This document shows, piece after piece, positions 50,679 through 63,800 of a stretch of DNA of 64,000 nucleotides. The DNA is from Onchocerca lupi. Taxonomy: Eukaryota; Nematoda; Chromadorea; Rhabditida; Onchocercidae. The notes below the pieces were generated by a model. The model had not been told where the DNA came from. It did no database searches and saw only the letters and a list, made by a program, of their open reading frames with translations. The position numbers and the translations under genes are program-made. The stretch spans positions 1 to 64,000 of the forward strand of contig JAOVVO010000201.1 in the NCBI GenBank assembly GCA_028564675.1. The letters run 5' to 3'. How positions within the stretch are numbered: the stretch's first letter is position 1; every line of letters starts with the position of its first letter.

Positions 50679-53618
50679 ATGTCATCAAGTCGAAGTATAA
50701 TTTGCAGCTAAAAATTTTTAGTCAAAACAGAAATTTAATTGAGTAATTTATTGTTGAACAGATTTAAATATTTAGTTATCCTTTATTTGAAGGATCATTC
50801 AAAATTTCTGTGGTCAGTTTTCCAGATTTCAATTAATAATAAAACCCTTGATCAGTTGTTCATGATTAATGAATTTATATAAAATGTTATACCTTAAGTG
50901 TAATTATACCAAGTTCCTAGATAGAACAGAAGTATTTAATTATTTTTCTTATAGATGATACTAATCAAGGAAAAGAGAAAGTTCTTGATGAGGAATTTGG
51001 AGAAGATAGTGTAGCTGTGCGATTGATTGAAGATTATTTGGAGGGAAAGATAACATCATTGATTGATTTAAGTCAACTGTTGAAAGACGAAGCTGGTTTG
51101 GTTATTTCAAAATCTACTCTTGCTAGACGACTGAAAGGCAAGGTATGCTGTTTTATCATTAATAATTAACAAGGAAAAAAACGTTATAATGCATTTCTAA
51201 TATATGGCGGTTATCTTTTCAGGTTAATGTTAAAGTACGTCGTAAACGAGGTTATCATCAAAGGCGGGCTGGAGCAGATGAGTAAGATTTTTCTTTTTTT
51301 CTAACAATTTCATCTTTCTCGGTTAAAATTAAGTGGTTTGAAATATTTTCACACTGGTCTTTTGAATTATGGATAAATTCGACAAGTTTAATGGACCTTT
51401 TTCGACATAATGACGAAAAATTTAAATTTGAATCGGGATTGCAAATATCAAAATATGTAATACTTCAGACTTGACGATGACGAAGCATATACGTACAGTT
51501 ATTCTTTGTCGAGAAATTTAAATGAAACAATCGTCACAGTTCCGATTGATGATGAAAATGTCCGACAGTATGCACTGGTTCGGGTTGCAGGCGATGGTAG
51601 AAAACGCTATTATCGTTGCAATCAATGCCTTAAATTTCGACGAAATGACAAAAGTGCTCCACAAGCATATTTGATTATGGAAAATGGTCGTATTGTGGGT
51701 ACTAAACATCATCGACATCATCCGGACTGCAAACCAACCAAACGAATCGAAGCAACTACTACCAGTTTGGATCGTGCGAATCGAAAAGACATACGTATCG
51801 GTCTTAAAACACCGAAAGCAGCTTACGCCGAGGTATAAATCAAAATAATTGCTAGCATCTGTCTATTATTCTCAGGATAATTGTGCTGAATACTATTATT
51901 ATGGCATCATCTGATTATATTATGTGTTAGATTTTATGAAAACAGTTTCGATATTGTAAGAATTCTTTTGGGAATTTTTTTTTTTTCCTACAGAAAAAGG
52001 AATTAGTGACTATATGATAACATTATTCCTGACCGGTGAAGAACACTTATGATTACAGACATTCCTAAACAATATAAGAATCATTTTCAGGGTTTTTATC
52101 GGGCAATCGATCTTGCGTCCACAGAAGGTTCTTCAAGTAATAAACTGCCGAAAATTTATCCATCGTGGAGTCGCGTGCGCAAATCATACTTCCGGCAGAA
52201 TCGTTTAGGTCGAATCGATCGGGCGAAAAGTTTGTCAGCAGATGGTTCACTTCGCCGTGGACAACGTCATCCGGATGAAGTGAATGGTCCTGTACTATAT
52301 ACATATGGCGAAGATGCTGACGGTCAATACGTTGTTTTTGAAAGTGAAGAAATACCTGAAGGCTACGAACCCGTACCTGTCGAAGAACTAGAGGCTGCGG
52401 CTGAGGGTGTTGAACTTGATGATAGCTGGACTGTTACTGCAAAGGAAGAGAACTTGAAAAGTGATTTACATGGTATATGGAAACCACATCAAGTAGAAAG
52501 TAATGAACTGGGACGGAAACGCTTGCATGAGACTATTGAAAATGAACAAGAAACTGAAGAACTTCATCTTTTATCAACTCCTGGAGAAGGACCATCCAAG
52601 AAGAAAGCTCGAATGAAGAATGATGATACGGAAGAACCTCGAGAATCCATAGAAACTGCTGGGGAATCTATAAATGAAAATTCATCATTGGCTCACGAAT
52701 ATGTTCATAACAAACCATTACTCGATTTAGCTGATTATACTACAAAGGAAGAAAGACGACGAATTTCACAGAATTTAATTGACGAAATTCGTTCTAGTGC
52801 GAATTTCAAACGTGTTAAGCCAGCGAGAAGTTCTACGTCGGAATTGGACGAAGAATGTAATAGTTGGTAGGTTCAAACAATTTTACCAGAAAAAATTCAG
52901 TTTTTTTTTTGTTTTTGTACATTTCATATCGCTTCGTTCTCTCGATTTCTTTTATTTCGCACCTTATTTGCATTTCTCATCTTTTCCGTTTTTATTGATT
53001 TTTCTTCTTCCGACTTTTTTAAATTTCGTGAAATTTCGATGTTGTACAAGTAATTTTTACCAATTTTTGTTTTCTATTATAGATAAGAAGGAAACAATTT
53101 TTGACAGTATTAAAGAGCGGTAGAAACCTTTCTTATTTTTGGAAATTTCAGCTGTTAGGAAAGCGATCTAAAAATAAAGCAGGCATTATACTTCTTATTA
53201 TAAAATTAAAAAAAAAAAAAACAAGATTGTTCAGCAGATTTAATATCGCTCTTTGAATAATTTTATTGTATGCTTGAGGAAATAGTGAGACTTTATTAAC
53301 GATGATCTCAAAAACTAATAATTCCATTAGATTGAATGAATAATAAAGTGATTATATGACATGGTTATTCTGTAGAGATTCTTCCACTGAATTCTCCATG
53401 CAGAATTGAAGGTTTAAGAAATTTTCAAAATTTATTTTAGGTGCTATATGCCTTGCAATGCAGACGGTGAAATCATGGTTTACTCGTCGAATAAAGTACA
53501 CTTAATTGAAAATTTGGATGGAGAAATGGAAATTGCCTATGATCCTGACATGGAGATGAGTGAAATCGTCAAAAATCTGAAGCCATATGGTATCCTGTCG
53601 ACGGATTATATCTTGTGA
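50679..53618 (+). CDS. FLYWCH-like zinc-binding nuclear protein, complete, 6 exons, 526 aa
   Basis: Exons 50679-50694, 50955-51142, 51223-51281, 51469-51832, 52091-52866 and 53441-53618 join in phase to 526 aa. Residues 6-68 are helical, with SKSTLARRLKGK resembling a DNA-binding helix end, followed by the very basic KVRRKRGYHQRR. Residues 130-176 read RKRYYRCNQC, a spacer of about 27, then KHHRHHPDC. This is a CxxC...HxH arrangement with C138, C141, H169 and H171 as candidate zinc ligands, as in FLYWCH domains. Next come a basic stretch (RVRKSYFRQNRLGRIDRAK), an acidic region around 295-335 (ESEEIPEGYEPVPVEELEAA) and an NLS-like PSKKKARMK. The last exon encodes a conserved-looking C-terminus (CYMPCNADGEIMVYSS, ending STDYIL). 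The layout suggests a transcription regulator. The precise family is not recognised, and the FLYWCH label rests on spacing only. Confidence 0.8.
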
Positions 53619-54805
53619 AAATTTTGATTTCGTAACAAGTTGTTTGTCCCAGTTGCTTTTCTTTCCCATTTATTTTTAACATGTTCTTTGGAATACGGAA
53701 TTTTACAGATTTGGGCTTTTTTTCATATCATGCCACTTCTGATTCTAAAGATATCTTTCCTGCATTTTATATTATTTAATAGCTCACCATTTAATTTACT
53801 GTAAATTTGATCTTATTTTTATATTTGGCATGACTTAAGATATTCGCTGATTTGCAAATGTTCTGCTTATAGCGCTGTTGTTTATAGATATAATTTCCAC
53901 TAAATTCACGCTAATATATCATAATACTATTTTTGTAATATTTAAAAAGTGCTGTGGATTTTTGACTGATTTCTTTTCCTATATTTTTCTGTACTAGCGA
54001 AAGTTATTCTATGTAGTACGAGCTTCTTTCGATATCAGAATCTTTTTTAAAGAATGAATTTTGTAAATCTCAGTAAATTTTTTGAAATCCATTCTAAGCT
54101 TATTGATACATCCGTCTTTTTCTTATCGTATATAAGAAAATTGTTTTTTCCTCAGAGAATTCTTAGAAATAAAGCCATTTTTATTTCAAATACAACAACA
54201 AAACAACAGCTGCATTTAAAATATACATACTTATCCGGAAATGATATATCGATAATTATGCACTCTGTAGTATGTAAAGAGTGATGCTTATAATATTTTT
54301 GAAGTCACGGATTAATTTGAAGGCCAATAACAACTGAAATATATTTCATACCTAGAATTATGGACTTTGACAAACAATAAATAATTTCCCGCAATAAACG
54401 ACTCTCGAAATTAACTGAATAAAAGATAAGTTTGGGGTTCTAACATTCACTTTAAAAACAATTGTGATAAACAATGGCGGAATTATTTAGCATTCCATTA
54501 TTTGTACAAGAGATAATAAAACATAATTGGGAAAATTTAGGAAATAAAAGAGTTTAGAAATATGTAGCTTAAAAACTGTTAGAAACTGGAAACACAATAT
54601 GAATTATTTACAGAAATATAGCTCATATAAAGATGAACTGAAAGTAAATTAAATCTCTTACATATTTGGTACTAATTTGATGCTGGAAAAATTGGCTTGC
54701 TTAACTGATAGAAACTGTTTTGATAACACAATAAAATATGATAAATTGGAACTTAAAAAAAGACTGCCTGTCTATTTAAATCACTTTGCCCTGTAAATAT
54801 ATGGA
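53619..54805. other. Intergenic stretch between convergent genes
   Basis: No gene seen. It contains the 3' flanks of the zinc-finger gene (+) and the RBBP6 gene (-). The open frame at 54054-54284 has no exon context and resembles nothing. AATAAA at 54168-54173 is a possible distal polyadenylation signal for the plus-strand gene. Confidence 0.55.
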
Positions 54806-57800
54806 TCATTTCACTCCCGATCTCTTTTTGGATGATCGATCGGCAGCTTTACGCTCGCTTTCTGATAGCAGAATCATTTTTATCTTTTGCCGTGCGTTGA
54901 AATTCGGTGTCGCACCCTCAAAAATGTTTTCTCGCGTCACTCGTTTCTGAAACAAAAAAATATGATTAATCTTAATTTAATCTTAAGTAGCGCAAATTAT
55001 CTATTATTATTTATTTCTGGATATCAATAGATGCATTTAATCAAGAGCTAATGCTTTAATTATTCCCAAGAAAATTTAAAAAATTTCATAGACACTGGGT
55101 AGAGTCTTCTCTTTCTCCTTCCTTTTCGCTTCTCGCCTTCCTCTCGCCCCTTTTCATTTAAACACTAGTTCAAATAGAAATAAGCTGCTCAATTTGAAAA
55201 AAAGATATTTCATCAAGTAATAGCGCGATATTTGATTTATGATAGGTCACCTATACTGAATAAAAACTGACCTCACCCCCCGATTTCAATTCCACGGTCA
55301 AATTAGGCATATTATAATTGCTGGAAGCCGATATTGCTTCAACTTTCCGTTCCAGCTCCTTTTCAATTGAAATCTTAATTTCATCCAATCGTTTTTGATC
55401 GGCAACCTCATGAATTTCAGTCCCATCAACAGAATCCATAGCTTTCAATGTTGTTCGTGAATTCAAGCCTGATTTTTTCTGATTCAACGACAATGGATCG
55501 GTTTCATTCCGTACTACTGGACCAACTTCACTGATTTCAACACCCTTCTTTACATCAGATGTTTCTGTTAAGAATTTTTGATCTGTCCTGTTGGAATCAT
55601 TATGTTGTTCATCCCGACTACCATGGCTCCTTAGACGTGGCCGCTTATGATCAGAACGATTAGTCTGAAACATGAACTCGAAACTTTTAGAAAAGTAACC
55701 TTCAATATTTTTGATTACTTTCAGAAACTCCTAGCTGTAAAATTTAGTAATTGAAAAATTAAAAAAAACTGTAATGACATAATTTATAATTATAAATAAC
55801 GACAAATAAAAATACTTACATCGCTTTTACGTTTGTCACCATGTTCTTTATGTTTTGATTCTTTCTTGAAATCTGGTTCAACTTTCTCAGCGATTTCACA
55901 TCTCCTAGATTCTCTTTCACTACCTTTAGTTTTTTCTTCCTTGTCCCACCTTAAATTTTGGAAATGGATTCGAGGAATGATAAAAATCACTAATCTATAT
56001 CTATATAAGTAAAAAAAGTAACTGCTACCTGTTACTTCTCAATGATCTCTGCAAGTTCCCCATCGATTCCTTTCAAATCTTGACACAACCTTGCATTCGA
56101 ATAAACGCGTGCTCTTATATAAACATACTTTTTTCCCGCGTCACGTGCGTGACAACTAAAAGCAAATGAGGGGCGGGACTTATTGATTCCGTCTTCCTTT
56201 TTTCTCCCATTCTCCTTCTTCCTCCCATATCTCTAATAATAATAATAATGATAATAATAAGCCTTCCTTTTTCCTCTCATTCTCCCTCTACCTCCCATTT
56301 CACTCTCTCCATTGCTATGCTTATTACATTACGTGGATTAAGAAGAGAAAAAAATTGCTTTTTGATAAGACAGACGAATATAAAAATTTTTGTATTTTTT
56401 CGTAACGAATCCGAAAAATAAAATTTAAATATCTGTTAAATTTTGAATTTGAAGTTCCTTTTCTTTAATAAAAATTAGCTCAATTTGTTTGAAAGGAGAC
56501 ATCAATTTAACCTAAAGAAATTTTATTACATTAATTCTACATATTTCTTAGGACCAGGCTTTTTGCTCAGTTAATCTCCGACTTAATTTTGATTTAACTT
56601 AATTTGATGTAAATTTAATGTTAAAATATTAATCCATAACTTTCTTCATTTTTCCATATATTTAATATTCAAATCCGTCAGAAGCATAGGTGACTTATAA
56701 TTTAATATGATTGATATTAATTAATTTCATATGATTGATACTAATTCTTTTTTTAAAATTTTATTTATATTATACCTTTAATTGTTTATTTTTATCTACC
56801 TATAACTTGTGCTTACAAATCACGAACGAAGTTCTCAATCAACTGGGAATGCCATCAACGAATCAGTCTGCTACTGCTTCGCTCGATGTAGAATTGCGTC
56901 GTGAACAAAATTACAACAGGACTGATCTTTTGTCATATGTGCAATCAAATATTCCTAAGCTAAAGTTTGAGCAAAAAGGTATTTACAATTAAATAATACA
57001 AACTGCCAATGAGGGGGTTAGAAAAATCTTTTTAGAGCGCCAGGAGGAACTGGTGAAACGTTCTTGATTAGACTGATTCTGGCAGCAATCCGATCCCAAA
57101 ATGACATAGCTTTAGCACCTTGCATCATCCGGAATAGCTAAAACATTGCTAACAGACCGAAGAATTGTCATTCCGTTTTGAAATTGCCATTGAGCATGAA
57201 ACTCATTGAAACTTCCACATACAACATTTCCAAAACATCCGACATGAGAAAAGTATGCAATAAATGCGAAATGAATGTAAATGAAGCACAAAAAATCAGT
57301 CGAGGCTCTTGATCGATCATTGAAAGATTTGCGTGGAAATATCAGACCATTTGGGAATGCATTAATATTGCTTGCAGGAGATTTCAGGCAATTGTACCTG
57401 TAATTCCTCGATCGACACCAACAGACGAAATAAATGCTTCCTGAAATACTCTATTTTGTGGAAACGCGTAAAGACACTAAATTAACTATAAATATGCGTA
57501 TTCAGCTGCAAAACGATCGATGATCTATGATATCCTCACTTCGATTGCTGGAAATTAGGAATGGAAAGGTGCCGGTTGATCTGACCATAAGACGAATTTC
57601 ATTGCCTCATAACTTTTGCAAATTAGCAACGTCAAAAGAAGAGTTCATTGGAAAAATATTTACCGATATTCCAACCAATTATAAGAATCACGACTGGCTG
57701 AGTGAACGAACTATTCTTGCGGCCAAGAACAAAGACTTCGACGAATTTAACAATATTATACAGTCTAACATTCAAAGCGAGGTAGTTGCACATAAATCCG

Positions 57801-60800
57801 TCGATGCTGTTGTAGAAGCAGATGAAGCGGTTAATTATCCAACAGAATTTTTGAATTCACTGGATCTGTCAGGGATGCTATCGCACATATTGCAATTGAA
57901 AATCAGCGTGCCAATTATTATGTTGCGAAATATCAACCAGCTAAAACCTTGCAACGGCATGCGGCTTGCAGTAAAAAAAAAATTAATGAGCAATGTCGTA
58001 GAAGCAACAAGGACCTTCCAAAGATGAAGATATCTTTATTCCTCGCATTCCTCTGATTCCAATGGACATGTCATTTCAGTTTAAGAGACTGCAATTCCCA
58101 ATTCAATTGGCGTTTCCATTCACCATCAACAAAGCTCAGAGTCAATCTTTAGAATTGTGCGGTTTAGATCTAGAGACGGATTGTTTCTCACATGGACAAT
58201 TATATGTTGCGTGTTCTAGAGTCAGCAATCAGACAATCTCTATATCTACACAGAAATAACAAAAAATATTGTATGCCGACAAATATTGTGAATCTAAACA
58301 TAATAATAGATGTGGCGAAAACTGAAAGCTGTCAAATAACGCCATGACAATAATGTTAAACAAGAAATACTGAAGGTCAAGTGCGCAATATAATTTCAAA
58401 GAAACGATTAATAAGTTTACCACCAAAATGCTCTAGTTCGCAGATAAAGAACAAAGATCGAGTACAAACAGCAACAATTCGGAGTTCCAAGGCTCCAGTT
58501 CGATAGTTCAAAGTAACACAACAGTAGCAATAATGCGAATATTCACTTGAATAGTATTCTTCTCTATTATAGACGAAGAAAAAATAACCCAGTGATTAAT
58601 TTGCCTGGATGTTCTTTGATAACTGCTTGTTACGAAAAAACACCCTTCATCAATCAATAAAATCTTTCTCAACAGCATTCATTTCTGTCACACAAAACAC
58701 AAAAAACCTATTTACACTTACTGCTGATCTAATCTAATCACAATAGCAAGAATCAGTCTCCAATCCAACCAAATTAAAAATCAAATTATAAAGTATCAGT
58801 TTTTTTCCCCAAACATGCGCTTTCTCTTTTCTTTTTTCCCACTTAACCAGACTGAGCTACAGAAAAGCGTACATAAAAACATGCTCATATTCGAATGTAA
58901 CGTTGTGCCAAAATTTCAAAGCAATAGGTAAGGACTTTCCGATTTCTAAGACATCGAATTAATAAAGATAACGCGTGTTTAAGAATTTTCGGAGATTTAA
59001 AATTTTGAAAAAACAAACATTAACATTTCTATTTACATAGATTAGCTGCAGCCGGACACGCGAAGCATGGCCGGCCCCCATAATCTAGCTGGATCGGCGA
59101 GCGTGCCGGGTCTAGCTAGTCTTCAATAAAAACGTAATATTAATATATTTCTTTGAGAGCTAAACCAAAAATGTATTAATATTCCTACCTTCTACTTTCT
59201 ATCTTCTCATCTTTCCTGTCACTTTTCCGAAATTTGCCACCTTCTTTTCTTGAATCTTTCTCTTCATTTCTTTTGGACTCCTTTCCATCATTTTTTTTCC
59301 TAGTAATTCGTGAATCATCTTTCGATCCATCCCGTTTACGACTTGACTCACGTTTGTGTCTCTTATCTCTCTCATGCTTGGGACGTTCTCTCGCATTCTT
59401 TCGTTCATTATTCTTCGGAAGACTTGAACTATTACCACTTCGTCCCTCTTTTTTATCACTTTTTTTCTCGTTTCCAAAGCCTTCTTGAGTTTCTTTTAGT
59501 TTACTTTCCTTCAATATCTTCTCTTCAGATTTCTGCCCCGCCATTCCGGAATTTGTTAATTCTACGGACTTTGATACAGCATCCCTTTTCACTTCGTGCA
59601 CTGTTACTTTACCTTCAATAGCTACCTGATTTTCATAATCATTATCAAACATTCCACTAATAATGCTGCTCATTTCATATTCACTCTCTTTATTCTCTAC
59701 ACTTTCGACAATATCCACTTGGTCAGCTTCTTTTTCTTGTCGTCGTTTTCGACGCTCTTCACGTCGTTTTTCCTTTTCTTGCTTTCGTTGTTCTTTCTCT
59801 TCTTTACTACGTTTATGTTTTTTATGCTTTTTACGTCCAGTTTCATCTTCTTCCGGCCTATCTCCTTCATGCCGTCGATGTTTCCTCTTCCTTTTCCTAT
59901 GCTTCTTCTTCTCACTTCTGTCCTTCTCTTCTGCCACCACTTCGGTGCTAATATTATCAACTACTTTTTCGTCATCCAATCCTTCATTTTCATTTTCAGC
60001 TTCTGCTCCCGAACCATCATCATTGTTAGTCCGGAAACCTGAAGCACCACTTTCAGCTATTGCTCCGTCCGGCAAAGCTTCGTCCACTGTATCATTTTCT
60101 TTTTCCATATTGTTTTTAGCATCTCCGACATTATTTTCAGTTCCTCTATTTTCGATCTGTGGAGCAGTTTCCTCTTTAGCTTCTTCATCTACGATTATTT
60201 CTTTTAAATCAACGGGACCGATATCTTTTTCCTCTTCTACTTTGAATGTATTTTCTTGTTTTCCTTCCGCTGTATTTCCTATTTCTTTCGATTCTTTCTC
60301 TTGACGACGCTTGTATTTATCTTTCTGAAAAGAAAAAAAATAATAATAATAATACAGAATTTTGAATTCACATTTTTCATAAACTAATATTCAGAAACGT
60401 TTCGAGGAATCATTGACAAACCTTTTGTCGTCTTTCTTCTCTGTCACTATCTTCCTTAGCCCGCCGTTCACGTTCTTCTCGACGTGTCCTTTCATCACCA
60501 TCTCTTCCTCGTCTTCGTTCTTCGGTTCGCTCTTTTCGGTCGTTTTCTCGTTCTCTACTCTCATTCCTTCGCCGATTTTGCACTGACCTAAAAAAGAAGC
60601 GCATTTTTTTTTCTTTTGCATACAGTTTAAAATAAAATATGTGAATGAATGGAAAATATACCAGGAAAATATTCGAGAAATTTCAAAATGCAACTATACC
60701 TCGGTGAATGTCTTCTACTCCGTTCTTCCAAATATGCTCTCGATGACCGATAACTCGGAACTGGTCCATTACTAAATGAATTGTAACCCGTCATCTGGCT

Positions 60801-63800
60801 TGTTTGATTAGGCGTATACTGAGATGAGCAGTAATTATTCAGAAGAGGTGGAATACGATGATGAATAAGAGATGCTCCTGGTAAGCCAATGGCAGCAGCA
60901 CCCGATGTATGTTGATAAAGATTAAAAGATGACGCTAGAGTATCGCGATGGTAACGTGTACTTGCATACGAACTGCGAAATGGTGATCGCGAGCTGAAAT
61001 AATTGACATTTAATAATGTTTTATCTAACTACCGACAACTTAAAAGTTCTTCAACAGTTAAAATTTAAAATTTGCTATGAAAATTTATCCAGCAATTAAA
61101 AAATTCAGAGAAGTTTCTCTTTAAAGAAAAAAAAAACTTACTCCCTTCTTCTTGAATGCTTTTCGCGACTATCATTCCGTCTTTTATCGCGATGTGATCG
61201 ATTTCGACCCCGAGAAGACGATCGAGATCGAGATCGTGATGATTCACTTGATGATTCGGAAGATGTGCTACTACTTGAATATGAAGTACTACGCGTTGAA
61301 CGACGATGTCGACGTGAAGATGGTGCAGCGGCTCTTTGCCGGCTTTCCTGCAAAAGCTGTAGTTTAAAAGAAAGAAGATGAACTTTTTGAAAACAATCTT
61401 ATGAAAAAAGAAAAACTAATAAGTTTACAAGAAGTTGATATTTTCCACAAATCAACATTTTTGGGAAGAATGGCAATGAAAGAAACAAATAATTACCTTA
61501 TCTTTCCGTTCCAAATATTCATCCCAAGCATCCTTAATAGATGGTGGAGCTGGAACACGTGGATATATAACTGCTGATAATCCTGGAAATCCGTAACGTT
61601 TAAGATGACGTTTATTTACCTGCTATTCAAATTTATTATTTAATTTACTGAATGAAAAAAACAACTATTTATAAAAATGTACCTGGTGGTGGTGGCTGCA
61701 CACCTGGTGGAAGCAATAATGGAGGTGCAGTTATATGCGCTGCACTTATACTTCTGAAAATAATTCATGTACGAATGCATTCTTTGTAAACTCTGAAGGT
61801 TAATGCAAAAATTTGGTATAAATCTCAAAAAAACTGGTACAATTTCAAACTACGGATTTAAAAAATATAAAGCAGTACCTGGCAGTATGTGCTCCTGATG
61901 TGACAGATTCTGTTGATGAACTAGTAGTAACAAGCGTTGGTTGCGTTAGTGGAAGTATAGTTGGATAACCAGGTGGTGGCTGATGAACATTTACCGGTAG
62001 AGGAAGAGGTGGTGGAGCGACAGTTAACTGTTGTATATTTGGAACTGCAACAGGTGGCGCAATAACTTTTGGTTGATTCTGTACTGATGTTATTCCTGAG
62101 GACGGCAAGACGGTATTCGCAGGAAATGGTTTCACGGCCATTTGAGATTGTAGAGCCGTAGAGATTGCGATATTTGTACTGGGTTGAATGACGTACGTTG
62201 ATGATGAAGTTTGAATCTGCAAAGTAAAACGCATAATTGTATACATCACGATACCTACTTGTTTAATAATTTTGATGAGAGAAACACTCTGATTTCGAGT
62301 TTGCCATAAAGCAAATTGGTAAATATTTACATACAGAATCTAATATTCCAAAACATAAAACATGTTTCACGCAATTAATGCACCAAACATTCCAGAAGGT
62401 GATAACGTATGAGATTAACAGTAACGTTCATAAGAGATTTCAATCCAAAATCCCAAATGTATGAAACAAAAATTGTTCAATTATGGTTGTTTCATGAGCA
62501 AGTGTGCAATAATCCACTAAATGTCATTATGCTATTATAATTTACCAGAAATTCAAAGAATCTACTTCCTTTTTCACTTAGGAAATTTCAATTTCATAAC
62601 ATATTGTATGAGTAAACCTGTGATTGTGGTGGAGGAGTAGCCATTGCCTCTTGCTGCGGTTGCTGTTGTTGTTGTTGCTGCTGTTGCTGTTGTTGCTGTA
62701 GTTGTTGTTGTTGCTGTTGCTGTTGCTGTTGGATGATAACTGCAGGTTGAACTTGCTGTGGACGACCACTCAAGCCAATACGTACACGTGAAACCGACTG
62801 AACTGGCTGTTCGTCATTACGTGGTGAATTATCTAAATTTTTTTTTCAATAAACCATTATAACATTCAAATTAAATTATTCAAGAAAACACTACTTACTT
62901 GTGCTTTCAAATGCTGCATTGTGAACTGCACCATGTTTGAAAGCTTCAACAGCCTGTCGCATCTGAAATTTTGAAACAGTGTTTAATTTGGATCAATAAC
63001 ATATGTCATAATGATAATGCAGTTGAATCCACTCCTATCCTAACATTCTGAACGAATTGTAAAAATCAAAATAAATCTGAAAATTTAATTCAATCCAATT
63101 TAAACCTTTAAATTTGGAACCAGTTTATCGGCAGATACAGCAGTTTGGAAGCAATTTGCACCAGGACATTTTGCGTTCGGTGTTTCAAGCAAACGTTGCT
63201 GCAAGCAATCCGCACAAAAACTATCACCGCAGCAAGTTGTTAAGACAGCATCACGCAAAAGTTGTGAACATATCGGACATTTTAGTTCCGGCGGTATTTC
63301 GCTGAAATTTTTTAAAGATACTGAAATTATTTGAAGAATATGGACTAATTCATTTTCAATTTAGTTAAACATGATATTCGATTTTCCACAGCATATTAAA
63401 AAGACCTTCTTATCAAAGTCCATTTTTGAAAACCGAGAATAAAGGAAAAAAATGATAATCTGTTTTTGTTACCGAGCAATTCAAGAGAAAAAAATCCAAA
63501 TCGAAAGAAAAGGTTGAGATTTCTAATTCCATGCAACTGATCAAGTTGTAATAAGATGAATGCTTAACTGGCTTATAAAGCCTCCATCTTTTTGGGTAAT
63601 GGTTATTACATTAAGCATTCTACCTATCATGATGGATATAAAAGAATTAGAAGTAACCAAACAATATTAAAATCAAAAACAAGAACTGATAGCTAAAATT
63701 TCATTCTCCTCATCGAATGATAATCGATAGGAAATGAGCAATATATCTTTTAAAATCCAAAAAGAAAAATAGAAAATTCTATCCTAGATGGATTCTATCC

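Noticed and set aside
59596..60304. Long plus-strand frames rich in Ser, Phe and Leu
   Set aside because: They are antisense shadows of the Lys/Glu/Arg-rich RBBP6 exon 60324-59189, which has consistent phases and family context.
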